A stretch of 64,000 bases of DNA, from contig VWPU01017506.1 of NCBI GenBank assembly GCA_013398955.1, positions 16,403 to 80,402 of the forward strand, in the 5' to 3' direction. Origin of the DNA: Callaeas wilsoni. Lineage: Eukaryota; Chordata; Aves; Passeriformes; Callaeidae. The number at the start of each line of letters is the position of its first letter. Position 1 is the stretch's first letter. Of this stretch, positions 12,601-25,960 are shown piece after piece. A program made the translations under genes and the position numbers. The notes beneath the pieces are model-generated. The model did not search any database, was not told the DNA's origin, and worked only from the letters and a program-made list of their open reading frames with translations.

Positions 12601-15600
12601 ATTTCTGTTCTTGCCAGCAGAATCTACCAGAAAAGACAGAGATATGGATTTGTGCACTCTGGGGGTGCTTGGCTCTCTCTCCCTACTCCAGGACAAAGTT
12701 CCGTTGTGAACCACCAAGGCTCAACTCTGGTGGAACTTGTACTTCCTCAATCCAAAGTAAACAGCTCAAGAACAAGTTACAATTTTGACTTTCTACACGA
12801 GGAATCTCTGCTGGTGACCAGGACAGGCCTAGTAAAGGAGCATTCACAGGAATTTTCCAGGTGGTAACTATGTGAGATCAAGGCTCAGTCTATATATCTA
12901 CTCGCTGCTCTCAGACCAGGACCTGACAATACAGCAGTTATAGCTTTGGGCTCCTTTTGTCAGGTAAAAAGGTGCCACAGCCTACATGACATAATGAATT
13001 TTTCTGCTATGAATGCTTTCCCAGCTCAAATTTGTTCCCGAAATGTTGGCATATCAACTCAGCCTTGGCTGCCAAATCAGCTACCTGCTCAGAGCACGCC
13101 CGATCTTACACGGGGTCTGGTACCTCCTGTCCCGCAGCCAGCACTGAGCTGGCTCAAAAGCAGGAAGTGGCACAGCCGCCTCATTCTGCTGCCTGCCTAA
13201 TTCCATAGAAAAGTGATAAGGGGCTCACCTCTGACTCAGATTCACTTTCCATGCTGGCCCACTGTTGGGCCAAGCTGATGAACCCAGAGTGACATGGGAT
13301 AGAGGTCATTAAGGGACCCTTGCAGTCAGATCACCCCAAACTGCTCATGCCTGGAGCTCAGAAACTCCCAGCTGAACCAGAACATACCCAGCAAGCATTT
13401 TTATTCCGTGATACTTTGCGGTTTGATGCCATGCGACCAAAGGAACTTTTGGGTAAAATAGCCAAGACTGCCCTTAGCTTTCCTCACCATGCACAGTAAA
13501 GTCGCCACCTGACATGCCCAGTGCTGCACTTTGGGGTACTTAGGGAGGGGGAAAGTATTAAGAAAGTAGTTTGCTTTGATCCATACTAATTAAGTGCGTC
13601 TGTGACGGAGCAGTTTAGATATCTTTGCCATGTAATACTGCTTAAACAGGAAATCCTGTGGAGTTACACTAATGCTAAACCAATCCAACTGCAGGTGCTG
13701 CCCACAGAGACTGAAGAGGAGAGTCTTCCCAGCACTATTCCTTTGCTTCAGAAGTAACATCCACATTCTAGCTGCTGCACCATTCCCTGAGTTATGAATA
13801 AAGTCTGCACACTGAACTGCTAGCCTAGATCTGAAAAAGAAAAAAACCCCACTCATTATTTACAGCATTCTTCCACCGTGACACTTCCATTCTGCAAGGA
13901 TTCTTGAAGGCAACTTATTGCACAATTAAAGTTTGCTGAGAAATGGAGACCTATGTTTCCTTCTATACTACCAGTTCTGTTATTGCATTGTCTTGACCTT
14001 CAAGCTGATCTAGGCCTCCCAAGTTCTGAAAGAGTTTAACTTCTCTATGGATGATGCCAATAAGCAAAATCCACCACCTGAGCATTAAGACATATCTTGA
14101 AAGGACCTAAAGGTTGCTGCCTTCCTACAGCAACCACATCTCCTTCCACTTGTTAGAGACAGCAAACTGAGTGAGCTACAAGCACAGTGAACTTGAGCAG
14201 TTAAGTGGGAACCACCTTGCAGCAGGCTTTTCAGGTGAAATACAGTCTGCTGTAATAAGGTACTTTACAACTTCCTCACAAAGACAGCTGTCATACATTA
14301 TACTTCAGTGTGGCACTTTTCATATGTCAAAGCTTCAGCAAAGCTGCAGGATGAATGTGGATACAGAATTGTCAATAGCCACCTATTAGCCGTGAGCAAA
14401 GAGGAGTGAGAAAAAAACCAGGCGCTAGGCACACAGCCCTAAATGAAAGGCTGCTTCAAATGAACTCTCCTAAACAAGAGGGCATGGAGTTTATTATATA
14501 AGAAATGCAGTGGCAATATCTCCAAGTCAATTTTTTCTGAAGAGATTAAGACAGCAAGCCAGATTTCCATTTACTGTGAACAGTTGCTTGGATGAGTTCT
14601 AATCACGTTTTTAAGCAATCTAGGCTCTAATCTGGGGTGGATTTTCCTTTCTAGGAGTGGTGAGACTGCATGGACGAGAACTGCGCAGGTAAGTGCACTT
14701 TCTTATCTAAGCAACACACTGCAGCGTGTAAAAAACATTTAATGGACAAGTATTTGGACACTATAATAATAAAGGTGCAAGGGAGAAGTAAAATATATGC
14801 ACCCATAAATATGACCCCAATGGCAAGGATTTTCCTCAGTTTAAATGAAAATGTTGCCTTTTCACATGAAGACCTACCGTCAGGCATTCTTCCTACTGCA
14901 ATTTAGCCATGCCTCTGCATAGACACCTCTGGTTTCAGACTATGGGATTTGAACTAAACAGGCCACATATCTCAGTACTATAAGTACAATTATCTTCCCT
15001 TTACCCCCTTCTGAGGGATCTAGGCATTTATATTGAACTAAAACAGCAACAATATCCTAAACCCTAAACTAGGGTGTTACTCTGCAGCATCCTAAGTAAA
15101 ACCAGAACAAAAGGACCTCTCTTTAAAAGGGCTTTTTTAAAGTATGCAATTTAAGAAGATTATTCCGTTGAAATGAAAACGTTCAGATTAATTCAGCCCA
15201 CAGCAAACAGGAAGGCGTGGGGGTCAAACAAAGACAGGCTGGAGCTCCACCAGGAAGAGGTACCTGTGGTTACTGGACAGAGCCCACCTCTACCTGTGCA
15301 GTATAAGAGACCTACCTAGAAGGAAAATCTATGCAATCTTCCATGCCACGGGAAGGAGACGTTGTAACACAGCAATAGGATATTCCCCTCCTTTGCCAGG
15401 GAGAGGGGAGAGAGAGAGAGGACATGACATCATATACTTGGTCAGGTAAGTGAAGTCTTAGACTCAAATACACCTCAAAAGCTTCTTTCTTTAATTAAAA
15501 TTTAAAAAGAGTAGTTGCCTTAGGCAAGTTTGGCATCTCAGGGACAGACAAGCCACAAGGATGGAGCTGTATGCTATGAGTCTGTCCTTATTATAAATAA

Positions 15601-17018
15601 CGTATTAGTAAGGCCCTCTCTAGACCATAGCAACAATCTCTTGTCAATTAAGTATTATGTTTTCAAGATCACAGGGAGTTAAGGAAGTCAGCTGTATTGC
15701 ACTGTTACCAGATTCCAGGCTGGTTAATTTGTCACGGTCATATTGCACAAGTTCAGAAGAATGAAAGTCTGAAAGAAAAGTCTTTTCCCTTCTGGGAACA
15801 ATGTAAAGAATATATATAAAAAATAATCTATGCTGTTTGTTGCCTTTCTAAATACACCACCTCACTTTCAAAATGAACACTACATCAAACAAACCATACA
15901 ACTGCATGATTTTAAAGTATCTTAAAAACACTGTCACATCATTCAAGTAAAGTCTTTAGGGCTTTTGAACACATGCTTCTTAAAATTGGTGTATAATCTT
16001 TCCTTGAATCTTGCAATTCAAAACATCAAAAGAAGTCATTCCGTACTGGCTTTTTAGTGGTCTGTGTATGTCAAACACAATAGATCTCCCACCTCACAGT
16101 GCCACAGTACCTTAACTCCTCAAATAAGTATTACTTAAATACAAGCACAATGCTGCTAACAGAAACACTTCATAGCTGAGTATTAAGAATCCACTTTTTC
16201 AGAGTATTAAACACGTGCTTCTGCCCACCTCAACGCCAAATAACAATATGCAGGTTTGGCAAAGTCCATCAGAAACACAGGTTAAAAAAGGTCTGCAATC
16301 ACCACAATGAAGAACAGCAACATGTATTTGCTAATTTTTCTCTTCACCAGTAGTAAGAGAGCAATAACAAAGTAGAAAGAAACTGTTCTCTTGCAGTGAA
16401 ACCCCTGGTAGTAGCCAAAGTAGCATTTCACAACTGATTTTATCTTGCTCCTCTGTCGCCAACTTCATGAGCACAGTGAAACTTGAGTTATCACTGCCTT
16501 TAACCTGCCGGTAGAGGTGCAGAAATCCCCAACTGCAATAATTCCAGAGACTGACCACAATCACTGTCCATTGCTAAGTATTAATTACAGTGCCCTGGCA
16601 GCCTCCCTGGGCCAGATCATTATGGAACTTGTCGCTTGCACTTCCCTTTATGTCAAAAGCTTCAGGGCATTGCAATAATAGCTAACTTTTTTTCTAAAAG
16701 CTTTTTGGTACTTTTCATATCTGGCTTCAGAATTCCATTAGTTTGTCATGCTTTCACCTGTGAAACAGCCTCTCCTTCACATCCCCTTGTACCCTCTGAG
16801 TTGCTGCAGTTCAGACTTAATACAACCACATCAACAGAGACAACCTACAAGAACATGTTACCAAAACACGTATCTCTGATCCTTTATAGGTGCCTTCACA
16901 CAGCCACAATCACCTTCATGCAGCTCATCTTTGAGACAGGGACAGTCCTGATGGGGCAAGACACTGCACAGGGAACTTCTGACAAGAAGTCGTAAGTTAT
17001 ACCTGAATTTAAGTGATC
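9661..17018. other. Non-coding DNA, no gene seen
   Basis: Long AT-rich interval without a recognisable exon, RNA gene or transposon. Low-complexity patches include a purine run (GA-rich) near 15400-15422 and A-rich runs near 11660-11685. Open frames up to about 120 codons are present but resemble nothing known and lack exon-like context. Confidence 0.5.
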
Positions 17019-17270
17019 TGACAGGGCAAGAGGACACAGCTTCAAGCTCCCCTTCAAGGGGAGGCTCAGTTGGACATCAGGAAGAATTTCTTCACTGAAA
17101 TGGTGGTCAGGCATTGGAAGGGGCTGCCCAGGGATGTGGTGGAGTCCCCATCCCTGGAGGTGTCCAAGCACTCAGTGCTCTGGTCTGGTTGACAAGGTGG
17201 GAATCAGTCATAGGTTGGACTTAATGATCTTGGAGGTCTTTTCTAACCTAAATGATTCTGTGATTCTATG
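17019..17270 (+). mobile_element. CR1 LINE 3' end, 5'-truncated, sense orientation
   Basis: A well-preserved CR1 3' segment. It contains the usual 'ggacatcaggaagaatttct' region, the 'ggtggtcaggcattggaagg' region, 'tggaggtgtccaagca', then 'ggttggacttaatgatct' and the terminal tail GATTCTGTGATTCTATG at 17254-17270. The tail fixes orientation (+) and marks the true 3' end. Only about 250 bp remain, which is the usual result of abortive target-primed reverse transcription. It is the clearest CR1 copy in the window and probably among the younger ones. Confidence 0.92.
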
Positions 17271-20200
17271 TCTGGTCATTCTCCCTTCATCCATTGAGGA
17301 GATCAAGGGAGTAAGTGCTGGTAGCCCTCTCCCCAAACTGCAATTAGGAAATCAGTTGATGGTAATTAAACCCAGCCATTTTCCCCCTTTTCTCAAGCAT
17401 CTGTGACACCAAGTAATTGACTGAGGGCTCTGCAGCTCCAGTTTCACAGGGTTTGTCCAGAGAAAGGCAAAATAGGTCTCCTCCCCCCAACCCCATTTAC
17501 TTGGCTAGAGCTGACATTGTGCCTAGTCCTTACAGGCTTTAGGCTGCCACACCATCACTCAGAGAGCACAGTGAGAGCGCTGCTGTGCCCCACGAACACA
17601 GTGCTCTGTACTCCAGGTTTGATCCACGTGTCCTGGGTGGCCTTCCTGCAAATAATTCAAAGCGACTTTTGACAAGGCTGCATTTAAGCAGGGCGCACAG
17701 CTCAGCAATACGAGCTGACGGGTGCTGCATTGTTGGGCGACTGCCACGCGTCTCAGGTGGCAGCAAGAGGCCAAAGCGCAAGTGACTTCAGCCACCCAGC
17801 AAGAATGATAATCCCCCTGCCACGCACAGCTTGGGTCTGCATCCTGATGGGAACATCAGGGAAGTAAATCAGCCATCTGCACTTAAAGGGTATTATGGGA
17901 ACAAATGCTATTGTTAAATAGTTCATTCAGAAACAGTCCATAAATCAGAGAAGATGCTGAATTATGTCCTTTTTTTCTGTTGTGCCTCTCCACAAACTGT
18001 GATTGTCTATTGCCACAATTAACAAGAAACACTCTTCTCTCTTCCCTGCAAGAAACAAAAGGGTGTCATGTGTTTCATTCCACCCCCCTAAAAAAAACCC
18101 CAGACACAGAACACCTCCACACTGTCCTGCTGTCCTTAGAAACATGAGCCATGGAAACCCAGGTTCCAACCACAGCAGGGCTCCCAGGAAACAAGTCACC
18201 TGCTGAGGGTGACCCCAGCACATGCTACAGCAGGGCTGGGGCAGTGCCCAGACCCACCCACAGTCTCGGGCTAGGAGAGATGATCAGCTGCTCCAGAGAG
18301 CACCATCAGCAACTGCATGAAACAAGCCGAGAAACAAGGCTACCTCTAACAACTTCTCCAGCCAGGAGAAATGACCGGAGACAGGCCTGGGCACAGAGGT
18401 ACCCGAAGCACAGCTTTAGCGTCCATACAGAAAGGTCACTCAGGAAAGTGAGGCAGCAGGAGCCAGAGCAGAAACCCAGCACAGCGGGTTTGCTGCATGA
18501 GAGAAACAAAGCCCTCAAGCTGAGCCTAAATAGGGCTCCTGGAGCAGTAGGTGGAGTTTGCACAGGCGGAGGCCTCGGTGTGCCTGCTCAGGGCCTCCAG
18601 TGCCCTTTGGTTCCAGACATGGCTAAGGCAGCTGCTCTGACGTGGCAGGACGAGTGGAGGTGGAGGCAAGAACCTTGTGTGCCTCGTGGTTATTCATTTG
18701 TGAAGGAGAGCCAGGTCCCAGCCCTCTGCTTGGCCTTCCTAACAGTGAAAGTAGCAATAGAAACAAGTCCTGAAAGGGCTTCTAAATTAGCTGGAGTAAC
18801 TCAAAGTTGTGTTTGCCTCAAAAAAGATACGAGTAACAGGTGCTTTAGAGCAGTATTACAGGCAGCTTCCCACCCATTTGAAGACAGCTATCCCTCTTCT
18901 GTGCTTCAGAAAACACTCCAGGATTTGGGCTTGGGGTTCTTTCCACGGCGTGATTAGCAAGTGCCTGTAAGGTGCTCTAAGTGCTGAGGAAGCTACTGAA
19001 GTCTTTAAATAAACAGTAAAAATAGCATACACTCTGAGGAGTTATTATTAAAAGCATTGATGCCTCATTTCTAGATGTAGTAGACTGTGTATGAGAGTTA
19101 CCACATTACTCATAGAAGTGAAACCATGGTTAGCTGAGGAGGGTTAGGAGACTGCTCCTAAGAGGGCCCCTATGGTATAGGGTGATATAGGACAACCCAC
19201 TAAAACAACCCTCTACACACTTCCACAGTCCCTCAAAAGATTCCCCTGCTGCATGCCCTTTTTGAAACAGCTGCAACAATTTCCTTACTGTGAATGAATT
19301 TAGATCTTTAAACCTTTCTGTTTCTGTTCTGTGCTAAGATTTCTTCAATTCTAAGTTGAGCTAGGCTGGGTGTCCTGTCTCTGTAAAAGCCAGCTCAAAG
19401 CTGCTGTGCCTTATTGTCTACCTCCCATGTAGGTATGGGAACTGAGCACTCAAAAGCCTTGTTCGTAGATAATCATCTTGTATACAGCCAAACCCCCCAC
19501 CCTGACACCCCAGAGGAAACAAGAGCAGCATCATCGTGGCTGCTTAGTCAGGCAAACCAGTGTGTTGTAAACAGCTGACAGATGCTGCTGGAAACTCAAT
19601 TAATTAGCCACCAGGAAAGTTGTCCTGCTGAAGAGATGGTGTTAACATTGTTTAAAGTGTGGCCTCAGTGACCCCCCTACTGCAGAATACCTGTGTCCTG
19701 GGACCAGAGTCCAGCTAGTGTCTGTGCGGGCACCCTGCCATCTGAGCAGATGGGCACGGACGGATGCGAGCAGTCAGGAGCCCTCCACGTATGTGTGTTC
19801 AGTGCAGACACTTGGAGCAACATTAATAATGGGAATTGGCCGAATGGCCCTTCACCCCCAGTGCCTAAATCACGCTTTGTGTGTGAGTGCATTTAGGGAA
19901 TCCACATCAATGAAATCAGACCGACAAAGAGTGACTACGATAATCACAGATATAAAACTTGACTTCTCTGTCTCTTTCATCCCTACCAATACAGCTTTGG
20001 CAATGAGAAACAGCAAAAAAATCTTCTCCAGGAAGTAGGACTGGTTTATTTTCAGTTGCTAATCTTGCCTGTGTGTGCAATGAGGCAGGTGCTGGTCAAT
20101 GCCCACAATATCCAGTGTTCATGAAAGAGTGAGGAGTGTGCCCTTCCCATTTAATCCAGGAAAACAAGGAGTTTTGGGGAATGCAAAGAGTGCTCTTGAG

Positions 20201-20785
20201 CCCTCAAAGGGCATCGTGCTAAACTCTGAAAAGCATTTTTCTCTTCCAGGAAGAACTGGAAAATCACTCATTGCTGTGAGAAGAATAGGGCTTTCTCTTC
20301 AAGGGAGTGGGTGAAGTCCTCCAGGACTTTCCCTTGCAGTCCAGCTAATGGTCATGATCAGATTTCTGATCCAAATCATGTTTTAAGTTCATTTCCCAAC
20401 AGGGAAGTTAAGAAATAGCTCTGATACAGCAGATGGGCATCCAGGGAGGCGTGGAGAAGGCAATAAGGTTTGCTAGCAGATAGGGGCTGGACGGGGCTAT
20501 GTTGCTGCTCTTTACCATGAGACTTCTTGGTGGGATCGTGCAGTGGCTGGGCCTCCATGAAGCACAAGGCTGTTCCTCCAGTGTGCTCCTGCAAACATAT
20601 TCCTAGAGGTTCTTCCTCCCCCATGTTCAGGACCACGTGCAACCCTGAATCTATACTTTGGCTAAGCAAACACATACACATACAGAAAATTAGCTTCCAC
20701 CTGCATTGGGCCCCGTGGAATTTTCCAGGAAACCTGGCCAGAGTTTTGTGTTTCTAATAAAACCAAAACAGTTTTTAAATCCAGC
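17271..20785. other. Non-coding DNA; contains a 268-codon open frame of unknown meaning
   Basis: Moderate-GC interval. On the + strand 18151-18957 is open for 268 codons, starting METQVPTTAGL. The frame is rich in Ser, Arg, Gln and Leu, shows no domain, signal peptide or membrane segment, and lies where GC is raised and stops are therefore rarer. I do not call it a gene. No RNA gene or transposon was recognised elsewhere in the interval. Confidence 0.45.
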
Positions 20786-21130
20786 TTCAAGCTTCATTGC
20801 AAATATTTCTCACAGCCCTCTGTAGCCGGAATAATTACTGTCCTTATTTATCGGGTAGATTATACAAATCCTCTAGTAAGTAAATTGTAGGATTAAGGTT
20901 AATGTGCTAGATTAAGCTGACAGATTTATTTACTTCCTCCGAGAAGGAAAGACGAAAGGATGATGACCTATCATGTGTATTAATTCAACATTTAACCCTG
21001 CCACAGCTCCGGTGATTATCTCTGCAAGTGCCAAGTCTCAGCGTAGCAGATTCGAGTTGCCACACTGCATACGCAGGGTTCCGTTGTCTGCAGGATTTTA
21101 TCTGTTCAGCTCCTGGTTTTTCAGATGGGA
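20786..21130. promoter_or_regulatory. Candidate conserved non-coding element
   Basis: Complex, repeat-free sequence with GGAATAATTAC, GTAGATTATAC, GGATTAAGG (a bicoid/OTX-like GGATTA core) and GCTAGATTAAGC sites in the first 150 bp, then a CpG-containing stretch around 21035-21090. It codes for nothing recognisable. I infer an enhancer-type element from motif density and texture. Confidence 0.28.
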
Positions 21131-24100
21131 ATGTGCTGTACTTTTGCCGTGCCTTCCCTCTGGAGTTTCAGAGGGCTCACAAGGAACTACACATGCATTC
21201 ACCCCGCAGAAAGCGTTACTTATCCTCATGTCACAAGTATTCATGCTGATGCAGAGATTAATGCCTTTTTTTTTTCTATCGCTTGTCTGGGTGAAGTGGA
21301 CAATTCATGCATGATTCAGAGTCGCTGGGTTTTTTGGGAGTCACTTGGAGTGATTTCCCCTGTTGTAAAAAGCCACATTCCAGGCTATGGAAGTGTCCCA
21401 GACTGTGCATACTTCAGAGCAAGGTGGCCAGCTGGGTTTTGTGCTACTTTCTGATACTGACACTGGTATTGTGGTCAAGTTATCTGAGGGCTGATGCTGC
21501 AGATGAGGACAGGAATGAAAAGACAAACATGGATCTTCCCTTCTGTTAGGTCTATCCCATCAGTGCATGTAGCCTGAGTAGGGGCCAGGCTGCTTTGCTG
21601 TTCAAGCGAATGTGTTTCTCATCTGCTTTCCTACATCTCTCTCTCCATCAGAAAAGCAGGTTGCATCCATCAGCTCTGCCTGAGCATGTGATTCATCCTG
21701 AGTAGCACATGCTGCCCAGAGGTGGCCCAGCAGATCATTTCCTGCAAACTATTGCAGGCTATTTTATGGGATTACAGAGGTGGAGACTTGCTGCAGTGTG
21801 TTGTGTGTCCCTCCCTGCACCACCTAACTGGCCAGTGAACAGAGGAGAGAGAGGTACCAGACGGAGAAGCAACTTTCCTACAACCACAAACAAATGATGT
21901 GGCAGAAGCAGGACTCTGGTCTTCAGAAAACTAACGTCCAGTGCCTAGATTCTCTCTTAGTGTTGTGAGGTCCTCAACAGTGAGATATGATAATGAACCA
22001 AAACAGACAACACTGACACAGACATATCTTTCCTCACTGCAACACTAGTGTCATGCCTTCCCCACTATGGTAACCCTCCCAGAGGAACCTGGAAAAGCTA
22101 TCTAGGTGTAAATGCCACCTATGCTTGCATAGCAGACTGGCAGCAGGGCTGGGATTTACTTCAAACACAGTGACATTGTCATCTGTCTGTTCTTCCGCCT
22201 TCAAATAAAAGTTTTGTCCCCATGTGCTGGCCCCAACAGGTTTCTATATTTATCTGTCCTTATTTTAGGAGGTCTGCAGAATAAATGTATAGATTACAGA
22301 TGTGGTGCTTCTCATCTTAGCTAAGGTTTCCAATAGGGATAGTTGTTCTGGGACAGAATCCCAGCCAAGAGTCATTTGCTGCTTGCCTGCCAAGGGGACC
22401 ATGAGCATTGCCAATGCTCTGCTTGACTTAGCTTGAACAGTTCACAGCCTCTGAGGAAGGGGAGGAAAATTCCATCATGAAATAGCTGATTTAAAGTGCT
22501 GTATCCCACAGTGACAGGAGAGTGTTCGCTAATGCTAACGCACTTTTCAGAGAGAGACTTTTAGTTCGACTTTCAGAACGTGTTCCTTCTTGGGAGAGGG
22601 CAGGATTAAACCCCTCCATCAGTTCAAAATCTTAGTGAGTCTTTGAAAGAAAACCTATTCTGCTCTCACAGCTGACACCAGTTTTGCAAAATGTGACTCA
22701 TTACAAGGAGGAAGAGGAGGAGGAGGAAGGAGAGATTCTAGCGACATATCCACCTCCTCTTCTCCATATCCTGTCCCTCAGTCAGCAGTGGGATTTTGCT
22801 TGTGTCAGAAACAGATAGATAAGAGGAATATAGGAAGTGAACCTGCAAAATGTAAAATTTATTCAGAAATTTACTTTTAAGGAAAATTTGCTTTGTAAAA
22901 GATGTAGTATTTGTTCAAAACTCCCTTCCATTTACATGCGATTTTGACAGATAATATGATATCTAGAGGTGCTCCAGAAAATAAAAAAAAAGCAAAAGCA
23001 AAGGACTAGAATGACAGTGTCTCTTAGAGAACCTGATAAAGACCATTTTCAAAGGCCAGTATAAACTTCTTTCCATCAAAAGACGCTAAAAAGGGAAATA
23101 GTTCTATCCAGAGAGTTGGATTCTACAGAATTGTCTTAGTTTGCAAGGGTTAAATAAGCACAGCATTTTGATGTGTTTACATATGATAACTCCCAATAGA
23201 GATAAACATCTTTAGTGCTTGAAATGTAAGTTAACACTGGACATACTAAACATATGACAGGAGATTTATTAGAAAGAACATTAAAGACTATTATTAGCCC
23301 CAGCTGCAAATATCTATCAGGAAGGAATAGCTGTGTGTGAGTCAATTGCCTTCAGAATAGTGGACCTTACGAGAAACCCTTCCCAGTGGATGTCTTTCCA
23401 CCGATTTCAGCAGCCTTTGGGTCAAGTCTTATTTTACTAGAAAGATATTTAATTTAATACTGAGAGGAAGGACTGAAAACCAGACACCCACATTTCCTTT
23501 GCCTTCTCATCTGGCAAGGCTACTCTGTGTAAGCAGCAATGAAGATTTAGTACATCACTACCAGTGTAAACTGAACATCAGCTGCGGGGAAATGTCTGTG
23601 GTGAAAGCTCAAACTGCGTGCGTCAGGTGGAGAACAGGGGCTTATTGCAGCACCTACGAAAACCAGACGATAAATTTCTATGTACTTTTAAGTAGCACTG
23701 GTAATAGCTGTTTCTTCTCTACTACAGACAGCAGAGATTTTGCTCCTGACTTCAGTGAGGGAAGAACTAAAGCTGTGTGCTTTGGTGTAATTACACAGGA
23801 GGTGTTCTAAAAGGACACAAGGATCAGGAGCCTACATGAGTTGTACTTGGTTTTGAAAGGGCAACCCCGTGTGGAGAAGGATTTAGTATTACAGGTGGTT
23901 GATACAGAAATCCCAAGTGCCTAATTTAACACTCTAGTTTTCCTATGTTTAAGTTAGATTAATGTCAATGAAGATAAATCTATTTTTTCCTACTGAAAAG
24001 CTAGTAGATACAAGAAATATGTGTGGGGGAAACAATGTGGAAGAGTCACAAAAGATACACTGAATTATAATACTTCTTGCCTCTTTTTTACTAACTAGAT

Positions 24101-25769
24101 GGAGCCAGTCAGCTATCACTGTCAGCTTACCTCTATATTGCATCCTTCTATAGTGTGACTTAAGTGAGTAGTTTTAAATTTCCCAGTACAGGAAAAGGGG
24201 AAAAGCAGGAAAATCAAATGACAGATCAGGTCCAGGTGGCCTATCAATTTGTACTCAAGCACATGGCTGCACCAAAACCAGAGAATCATGGTAGCAAGAG
24301 TCATGTGCAACCTGTCCCAGGTGAATTTTGCAGGACAGCAAATCCATGATCAAAGTCTGCAGAATTCATCCCACTCAACCTTGACACCTCCAGGACCCTG
24401 GCACAGCTGGGTCACACCACATCTCTTCAGGAAACTATGGGGTCAGAATCTGGGAAAAGGAGGCAAATTGTCCATATTGAATGGAAAACCCCCAAAAGAA
24501 TGGCCTGTACAAAATAGTGTTTAAATAAGTAGGAAAGGAAAGACAGTCAGATGGCTTATGAAATGGATGGTATTTTAACTTTAGGCTCATCTTTCATGTT
24601 TAGCCCAGGCTGTTGGTGACTGAAACTTGTTGCCAGGGTTTATCTTTTACATTTAGGCTACTAATTAATAACTATATAGCCACTCCCAAGGAGCACTGCT
24701 GCCATTCATCAGTACTACAGTCTCAAAATGGGAATAGTGACAACTATTTTCAGAAGACACCAAGCTAATTAGAATACACTGAATAGTCCAGAAGCTCCCA
24801 CTAAGTCCATAAGTAACGACTCATGCCAGGTAAGGGGCAGAATTTGGCCCTTGCTGTTGTTGATAAAGAGGCTGAGTAACTCAGTTTTTGTCTCTCATTC
24901 ACAAGAGGTTCATATTGTGAATCTGGAGGGGAGGACGGAACGGCTGCCTTTCATTGCCTACCAGTAACTCAAACAGACACATCTAATTGGCCTATTATCA
25001 CTCTACAGTGCTTTCTAGGTCTGGTGTCACATCTTATGACAGTTTTTGGCTGATGCTTCATGTTCTTGTAAAATGTCAAGCTACATTAGATCATTAATCT
25101 TGTGTAATATAGTATCAGACAATGCCACTGAATCAATACAGAGTAGAAGTATTTTTAGTTGTTCTTTTTCCTGGGGAACTCCACCTGGCTCTTGGCTTTC
25201 TAAAAAATACACTATGTTGAGACATTGTGAGGTAGAAAGGAGAGTAAGAACAACAATTATGCAAAAAGGTTCAGAAACATCAATGACTTGTGAAAATATA
25301 TACTTCAGGATTTGCAGCCCACCCAGGAAATTCTGCATGTTGAATCACCACACTAGTCAGGACATGTATTTTAATTGCCGGGTGAAGGTCAAAGGTGCAA
25401 GCTAAACTGCTGAAAAGCAGCTGCAGTAGTGTTACCACAACTATATGCAAGCCACAAATACTGTTGTTGAAATAGGTTATTCATAAACAGCTTCTATGAT
25501 AATCTCTGTCTATGAAGCTAACTAGGCTTTGGGGGAAAAAAAGAATATCTGATTTTTTTTTACCTTCTCAGCACTAACTCACTGCCATAAAATGAGATAT
25601 TTATTATACTTTTTATACTTATTATACATTTTAAATCTGCCCATATTTCCTATCAATTCATAGCCATTCTTTATGGATGGTGCTGTAAAACAGTCGTCAC
25701 CTCACTGATACTGCCACAGCCTGAGCATGCAGTCATCTTTTGGGGGGGGGTAGCTCACTGAATCACAGA
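21131..25769. other. Non-coding DNA, no gene seen
   Basis: AT-rich with a purine-rich GGA-repeat patch near 22706-22732 and a run of nine G at 25742-25750. No exon, RNA gene or clear transposon. Short frames are unremarkable. Confidence 0.5.
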
Positions 25770-25960
25770 GGATTGACCCTTTTCCACTGAGAATAATTCA
25801 GGTTGGAAGGGACCTGAGTCCAACCTCCTGCTCAATGTGGGGACAGCTGTGTGGTCAGACCAGCTTGCTCAGGCCTTCACCCAGCTGGGTCTTTAAAACT
25901 TCTGAGCATGGAGGCTGCACAGCCTCTCAGTCCATCTTTGTCCATTGCCTTCTGGTAAAG
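25770..25960 (-). mobile_element. CR1 LINE fragment, antisense on + strand
   Basis: The + strand reads as the reverse complement of a CR1 3' region. 'ggttggaagggacctgagtccaacctcctg' type sequence (from about 25801) is followed by 'gtggtcagaccagcttgctcagg' and 'agctgggtctttaaaacttc'. The tail itself is eroded to 'gaataattcagg'. The wording differs from the other CR1 copies here, suggesting a different, older subfamily. The right edge is approximate. Confidence 0.8.

Noticed and set aside
15057..15076. CCTAAACCCTAAAC stretch resembling a telomere repeat
   Set aside because: Fewer than three imperfect units, which is not enough for an interstitial telomeric repeat.
19736..19760. Partial CTCF-like match (CTGCCATCTG)
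   Set aside because: Only about 11 of 14 core positions agree, no better than chance in 64 kb.
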